DNA of 64,000 bases, taken from NCBI RefSeq assembly GCF_001679645.1, contig NZ_LRUN01000041.1, forward strand, positions 1 to 64,000. The letters run 5' to 3'. The DNA is from Pseudomonas bananamidigenes. GTDB taxonomy: Bacteria > Pseudomonadota > Gammaproteobacteria > Pseudomonadales > Pseudomonadaceae. The notes under the pieces are model-generated. The model was not told the DNA's origin, made no database searches, and saw only the letters and a program-made list of their open reading frames with translations. The stretch's first letter is position 1, and each line of letters starts with the position of its first letter. Below are positions 60,850 through 64,000 of this stretch, piece after piece. Made by a program: the position numbers and the translations under genes.

Positions 60850-62265
60850 TCAGAGGCTGCCCGCCAGTTTCCCGGTCATCAAGCGCCGGCGATAAGCACT
60901 GTCACGACTGGCCAGCCAGAAATACAGCGGCGACGTCACCAGCAACCCCACCAGCCAGGAAAGGTCCGCGCCGTTGATGTGCGCCGACACCGGGCCGACA
61001 TACAGTGGCGTGTTCATGAACGGAATCTGCACCACGATGCCGATCGCATACGCCAGCAAGGCCTGCGGGTTGTAGCGGCCATAGATACCGCCATCGACCT
61101 TGAAGATCGAGTCGATGTCGTACTGACCCTTGTGGATGGCGTAGAAGTCGATCAGGTTGATCGCCGTCCACGGCACCAGTACGACCAGCAGCACCAGCAC
61201 CATGTCGACGAAGTGGCCGATGAAGTCCGACGACGCACCCACGGCGGTGAAGCAGCAGGCCAGCAGGACGATCAGCGAAATCACCGCACGGCTCTTCGCG
61301 GTCGGAATCCAGCGGTAAGCAAAGGTCTGCACCAGGGTGATCAGCGACAGCACCGCGCCGTACAGGTTGAGGGCGTTGTGGCTGATCACGCTGAGCAGGA
61401 AGAGCACCAGCATCAACGGGCCGATGGCGCCGGTGGCGAGTTTCACGGCGTCCATGGTGTCCATCCCCACCGGGGTGGCCAGTACGGCGACTGCACCGAA
61501 GATGAACGACAGGCTGGAGCCCAGCGCAGAACCGAGATAAGTGGTCCAGAACGTCGCAGCCACCGGTACATTCGCCGGCAGATAGCGTGAGTAGTCCGAC
61601 ACGTACGGCGCAAACGCGATCTGCCACAACGCTGCCAGCGATACGGTGGCAAGCCAGCCCGAGAGATTGAAACTGCCACGGGTGAGGAAGTCAGCCGTCT
61701 GCACATGCGTCAGGATGTAGCCGAAGCCGATCACGATGCCGATTCCCAGCACCCAGGTGCCGATGCGATTGAGCACATGAATGAACCGGTAACCGATGAT
61801 CCCTATGATTCCCGACCCCAGCGCACCGATGACGATACCCACCGGCACCGGAACGCTGTCGACCACGCCATGCAGGGACTTGCCGGCCAGCACGATGTTG
61901 GAGGCGAAGAAACCGATGTACATGACGCCGGCAATCAACACCACCAGCAGTGCACCGAGGGAGCCGAATTGCGCGCGACTCTGGATCATCTGTGGAATGC
62001 CCATCTGCGGACCCTGCGCCGAGTGCAGCGCCATCAGCACACCGCCGACCAGATGGCCGACCAGAATGGCGACGATGCCCCACACCAGATTCAGGTGAAA
62101 CAGCTGCACGCCGAGGGCGCCGGTGACGATGGGCAGCGGCGCGATGTTGCCGCCGAACCAGAGGGTGAACAGATCCCGAACCTTTCCGTGGCGATCTTCG
62201 GGCGGCACATAGCCGATCGTGTGTTTCTCAATGAGCGGTGCGGACGTTGTTGCAGAGGTGGCCAT
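60850..62265 (-). CDS. NCS1-family nucleobase/cytosine permease
   Basis: A 471-residue inner-membrane permease with 12 helices, of the nucleobase:cation symporter-1 family. Landmarks include LFTLWFGGNIAPLPIVTGALGVQLFHLN, GHLVGGVLMALHSAQGPQMGIPQMIQSRAQFG and PYVSDYSRYLPANVPVAATFWTTYLG. GGAG precedes the ATG at 62265. It carries purines, pyrimidines, hydantoins or similar; a deacylase and a DUF1028 gene upstream on the same strand suggest use of an N-acyl or ring-opened nitrogen compound. Confidence 0.93.
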   Translation of the reverse strand: MATSATTSAPLIEKHTIGYVPPEDRHGKVRDLFTLWFGGNIAPLPIVTGALGVQLFHLNLVWGIVAILVGHLVGGVLMALHSAQGPQMGIPQMIQSRAQFGSLGALLVVLIAGVMYIGFFASNIVLAGKSLHGVVDSVPVPVGIVIGALGSGIIGIIGYRFIHVLNRIGTWVLGIGIVIGFGYILTHVQTADFLTRGSFNLSGWLATVSLAALWQIAFAPYVSDYSRYLPANVPVAATFWTTYLGSALGSSLSFIFGAVAVLATPVGMDTMDAVKLATGAIGPLMLVLFLLSVISHNALNLYGAVLSLITLVQTFAYRWIPTAKSRAVISLIVLLACCFTAVGASSDFIGHFVDMVLVLLVVLVPWTAINLIDFYAIHKGQYDIDSIFKVDGGIYGRYNPQALLAYAIGIVVQIPFMNTPLYVGPVSAHINGADLSWLVGLLVTSPLYFWLASRDSAYRRRLMTGKLAGSL

Positions 62266-62555
62266 GACGAACTCCAAGGCAAGGACGAGTACGTGGACGT
62301 ACTTCAGTGAGCGCCGGCACGGACGGCGCATTTCTTGTTGGGGTTGATCATGGGCAATGCCCGGAGAGAGATAAATTAGTTGTTTTGTTGCTTCAGGCGT
62401 TAAAAAAACGAGGCTCTCCGGTCAGGTGAAAACGCTCTGTTTCGAGTGTTTCAGCGCCATGAACGACAGCGCAGCTGATCTCCATCGGAGCAGCTGTCTG
62501 TCGGTGATATTGCGGCCCGGCTGCGGATATGGATCCTCTACCCGGTCCGGTATTT

Positions 62556-63704
62556 TCAGAGACGAATCGAAGTCAGCATCCGTTGCAGCATCTGGTCGCA
62601 AGCCTTGAGTTGATCGAGGCTGACGAACTCGTCCGGCTTGTGGCCCTGGTCCATGCTGCCGGGGCCGCACACCACCGTGGGAATGCCCACCGCGTTGAAC
62701 AGTCCGCCTTCAGTGCCGAAAGCCACCGTGCCGAAATCTTCCGAGCCACAGAACGCCGCGATCCATTCGGCGGCCTGGCTTGCGGCATCGGTGGCAAGGC
62801 CCGGATAGGCAGACAATTCGCTGAAACGGATATCGCTCTGCGCGCTGACGGCCCGCATGCGCGGCAGCATTTGCTGTTCGGCATAGACCTTGAGCTGCTG
62901 CGCTACGACCGCCGGATCCTGCGAGGGCAGGGCGCGGATTTCGAAGTCGAAACGGCAATCGGCGGGGACGATGTTCAACGCCTTGCCGCCAGTGATCACG
63001 CCGGTCTGCACCGTGGAATACGGCGGGTCAAAGCGCGGGTCGAGGTGTTCAGCCTTGAGCTGCCGGGCGATGCGTCCCAGCTCACCGATCAGTTCGGCGG
63101 CGCATTCGATGGCGTTGACCCCGAGCGGCGCGTAGGCCGAGTGACAGGCATGACCCTGGACGTCGCAGCGCATCGCCAGTTTGCCTTTGTGTCCGAGCAC
63201 CGGTTTGAGTTCGGTCGGCTCGCCGATGATGCACAGCAGCGGTTTGACCGGACGTTGTGCCAGCACCTTGAGCAGCGACCGCACGCCGAGGCAGCCGACT
63301 TCTTCGTCGTAGGACAGGGCGATGTGTACCGGCCTGCGCAACGGCACTTCGATCAACGACGGCACCAGGGCGAGCACGCAGGCGATGTAGCCTTTCATGT
63401 CCGCCGTGCCACGACCGTACAGCTTGCCGTCACGCTCGCTGAGTTTGAACGGCGGCACCGTCCATGGCTGGCCATCGACGGGCACCACATCGGTATGTCC
63501 CGACAGCACGATGCCTGGCTGATCGGTCGGCCCGATCGTGGCGAACAGGTTGGCCTTGCTGCGTTCATCGTTGTAGATCAACTCGCACGGCACATCGAAA
63601 CCTTCGAGGTAATCGCGCACGAAATCGATCAGTTGCAGGTTGGACTCGCGGCTGGTGGTGTCGAACCCCACCAGCGTCTTGAGCAACGCGACGCTGTCGC
63701 TCAT
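62556..63704 (-). CDS. ArgE/M20-family deacylase (acetylornithine deacetylase-like)
   Basis: A 382-residue M20 metallopeptidase-type deacylase. The metal sites are in LSGHTDVVPVDGQPW and YGRGTADMKGYIA (Asp), LSYDEEVGCLG (Glu pair) and GPGSMDQGHKPDEFV (His). Length and order match ArgE-type enzymes. Its ATG overlaps the stop of the DUF1028 gene (ATGA). It probably removes an acyl group from an amino acid; acetylornithine is one candidate, but the neighbours suggest a catabolic N-acyl substrate. Confidence 0.9.
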   Translation of the reverse strand: MSDSVALLKTLVGFDTTSRESNLQLIDFVRDYLEGFDVPCELIYNDERSKANLFATIGPTDQPGIVLSGHTDVVPVDGQPWTVPPFKLSERDGKLYGRGTADMKGYIACVLALVPSLIEVPLRRPVHIALSYDEEVGCLGVRSLLKVLAQRPVKPLLCIIGEPTELKPVLGHKGKLAMRCDVQGHACHSAYAPLGVNAIECAAELIGELGRIARQLKAEHLDPRFDPPYSTVQTGVITGGKALNIVPADCRFDFEIRALPSQDPAVVAQQLKVYAEQQMLPRMRAVSAQSDIRFSELSAYPGLATDAASQAAEWIAAFCGSEDFGTVAFGTEGGLFNAVGIPTVVCGPGSMDQGHKPDEFVSLDQLKACDQMLQRMLTSIRL

Positions 63705-64000
63705 CGGTCGTCTCCGGCAACCCCGTAGCCCGGCGCCCTGGCCGGATCGAGGGCGCGGTCGATGTAGTCCTGCAGCTGCGGACGATAGGCGTCCCACAGT
63801 TTTTGCAGTTGGCCGATCGGGTCTTCATCGGCCCAGTCCACCCGCAGGTTGACGATCGGCCAGGTCAGCTCGCCGACCACGACCACGGCTGCCGAATGCA
63901 CCGGACCCGCTTCACCGCCCAAGGCCTGGGCGGCGTGCAGAGCCTTGAGCAGGCGGTCGGCCAATTGGCCTTCGCCTTCTTCGAACGCGCTGACCATGGC
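63701..64000 (-). CDS. DUF1028 family protein (partial, runs off the right edge)
   Basis: The C-terminal about 100 residues of a DUF1028 protein (MVSAFEEGEGQLADRLLKALHAAQALGGEAGPVHSAAVVVVGELTWPIVNLRVDWADEDPIGQLQKLWDAYRPQL). DUF1028 proteins have an Ntn-hydrolase-like fold and often sit with deacylases. The reading frame continues past base 64000, so the N-terminus lies outside the window. It is coupled to the deacylase by an ATGA overlap. Confidence 0.85.
   Translation of the reverse strand, partial: AMVSAFEEGEGQLADRLLKALHAAQALGGEAGPVHSAAVVVVGELTWPIVNLRVDWADEDPIGQLQKLWDAYRPQLQDYIDRALDPARAPGYGVAGDDR

Overview
The window looks like the chromosome of a Pseudomonas, most likely of the fluorescens group. 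The evidence is high-GC codon use, many small Pseudomonas-type conserved proteins (DUF2789, DUF1652, DUF3087), a fused MrpAB subunit in an Mrp/Sha antiporter operon, YdiJ, PpnN and AzlCD genes, and intergenic REP hairpins of the GTGGGAGCGAGC type. I see no rRNA, tRNA, CRISPR array, phage module or insertion sequence. The species call is inference from family resemblance, not from a marker gene.

Layout. 0.1-4.8 kb: a chemoreceptor, several small conserved proteins and a glycine-betaine-type binding protein. 4.9-8.0 kb: a TonB-dependent receptor with an upstream DUF2946 gene, then a DUF3995 membrane protein. 8.0-14.1 kb: a six-gene monovalent cation/proton antiporter operon (AB-C-D-E-F-G on the minus strand), with each junction overlapping. 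14.2-19.9 kb: an EamA exporter divergent from an XRE/cupin regulator, a flavin-dependent sulfur-type monooxygenase, a FAD/NAD(P) protein and a periplasmic binding protein. 20-25.2 kb: PpnN nucleosidase, DUF membrane proteins, AzlCD amino-acid exporter and an SRAP protein. 25.2-28.4 kb: a sulfonate-type ABC permease and two divergent binding proteins with no ATPase gene. 28.5-33.5 kb: small enzymes, then an Rrf2 regulator divergent from an NDH-2-like flavoprotein.

33.8-47.8 kb is the most interesting stretch, an accessory catabolic block. One operon encodes a formaldehyde-activating-enzyme (Fae) homologue, an aldo/keto reductase and an aldehyde dehydrogenase. It is followed by an MFS transporter, a LysR regulator and an outer-membrane porin. 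A second LysR gene leads into a lactaldehyde-dehydrogenase-like enzyme, a second MFS transporter, an enolase-superfamily protein and a GMC oxidoreductase. Most transcript starts carry AAnAAnAA motifs typical of Hfq/Crc control. The porin and the second catabolic operon share an upstream ATCGTTTGT element. The genes read as uptake (porin, MFS), oxidation of an alcohol (GMC), dehydration or isomerisation (enolase family) and aldehyde oxidation or reduction (ALDH, AKR), but the substrate is unknown.

47.9-48.7 kb holds a less GC-rich DUF6338 membrane gene overlapping a 41-residue microprotein. 48.7-64 kb returns to ordinary metabolism: a LysR gene divergent from the YdiJ 2-hydroxyglutarate dehydrogenase, a DUF1624 membrane protein, a succinate-semialdehyde dehydrogenase divergent from a PtrR-like LysR, an M24 peptidase-like protein, a ketoglutarate-semialdehyde dehydrogenase coupled to an isochorismatase-fold hydrolase with a divergent HxlR regulator, a GST, an NCS1 permease, and an ArgE-like deacylase coupled to a DUF1028 gene that runs off the right edge.
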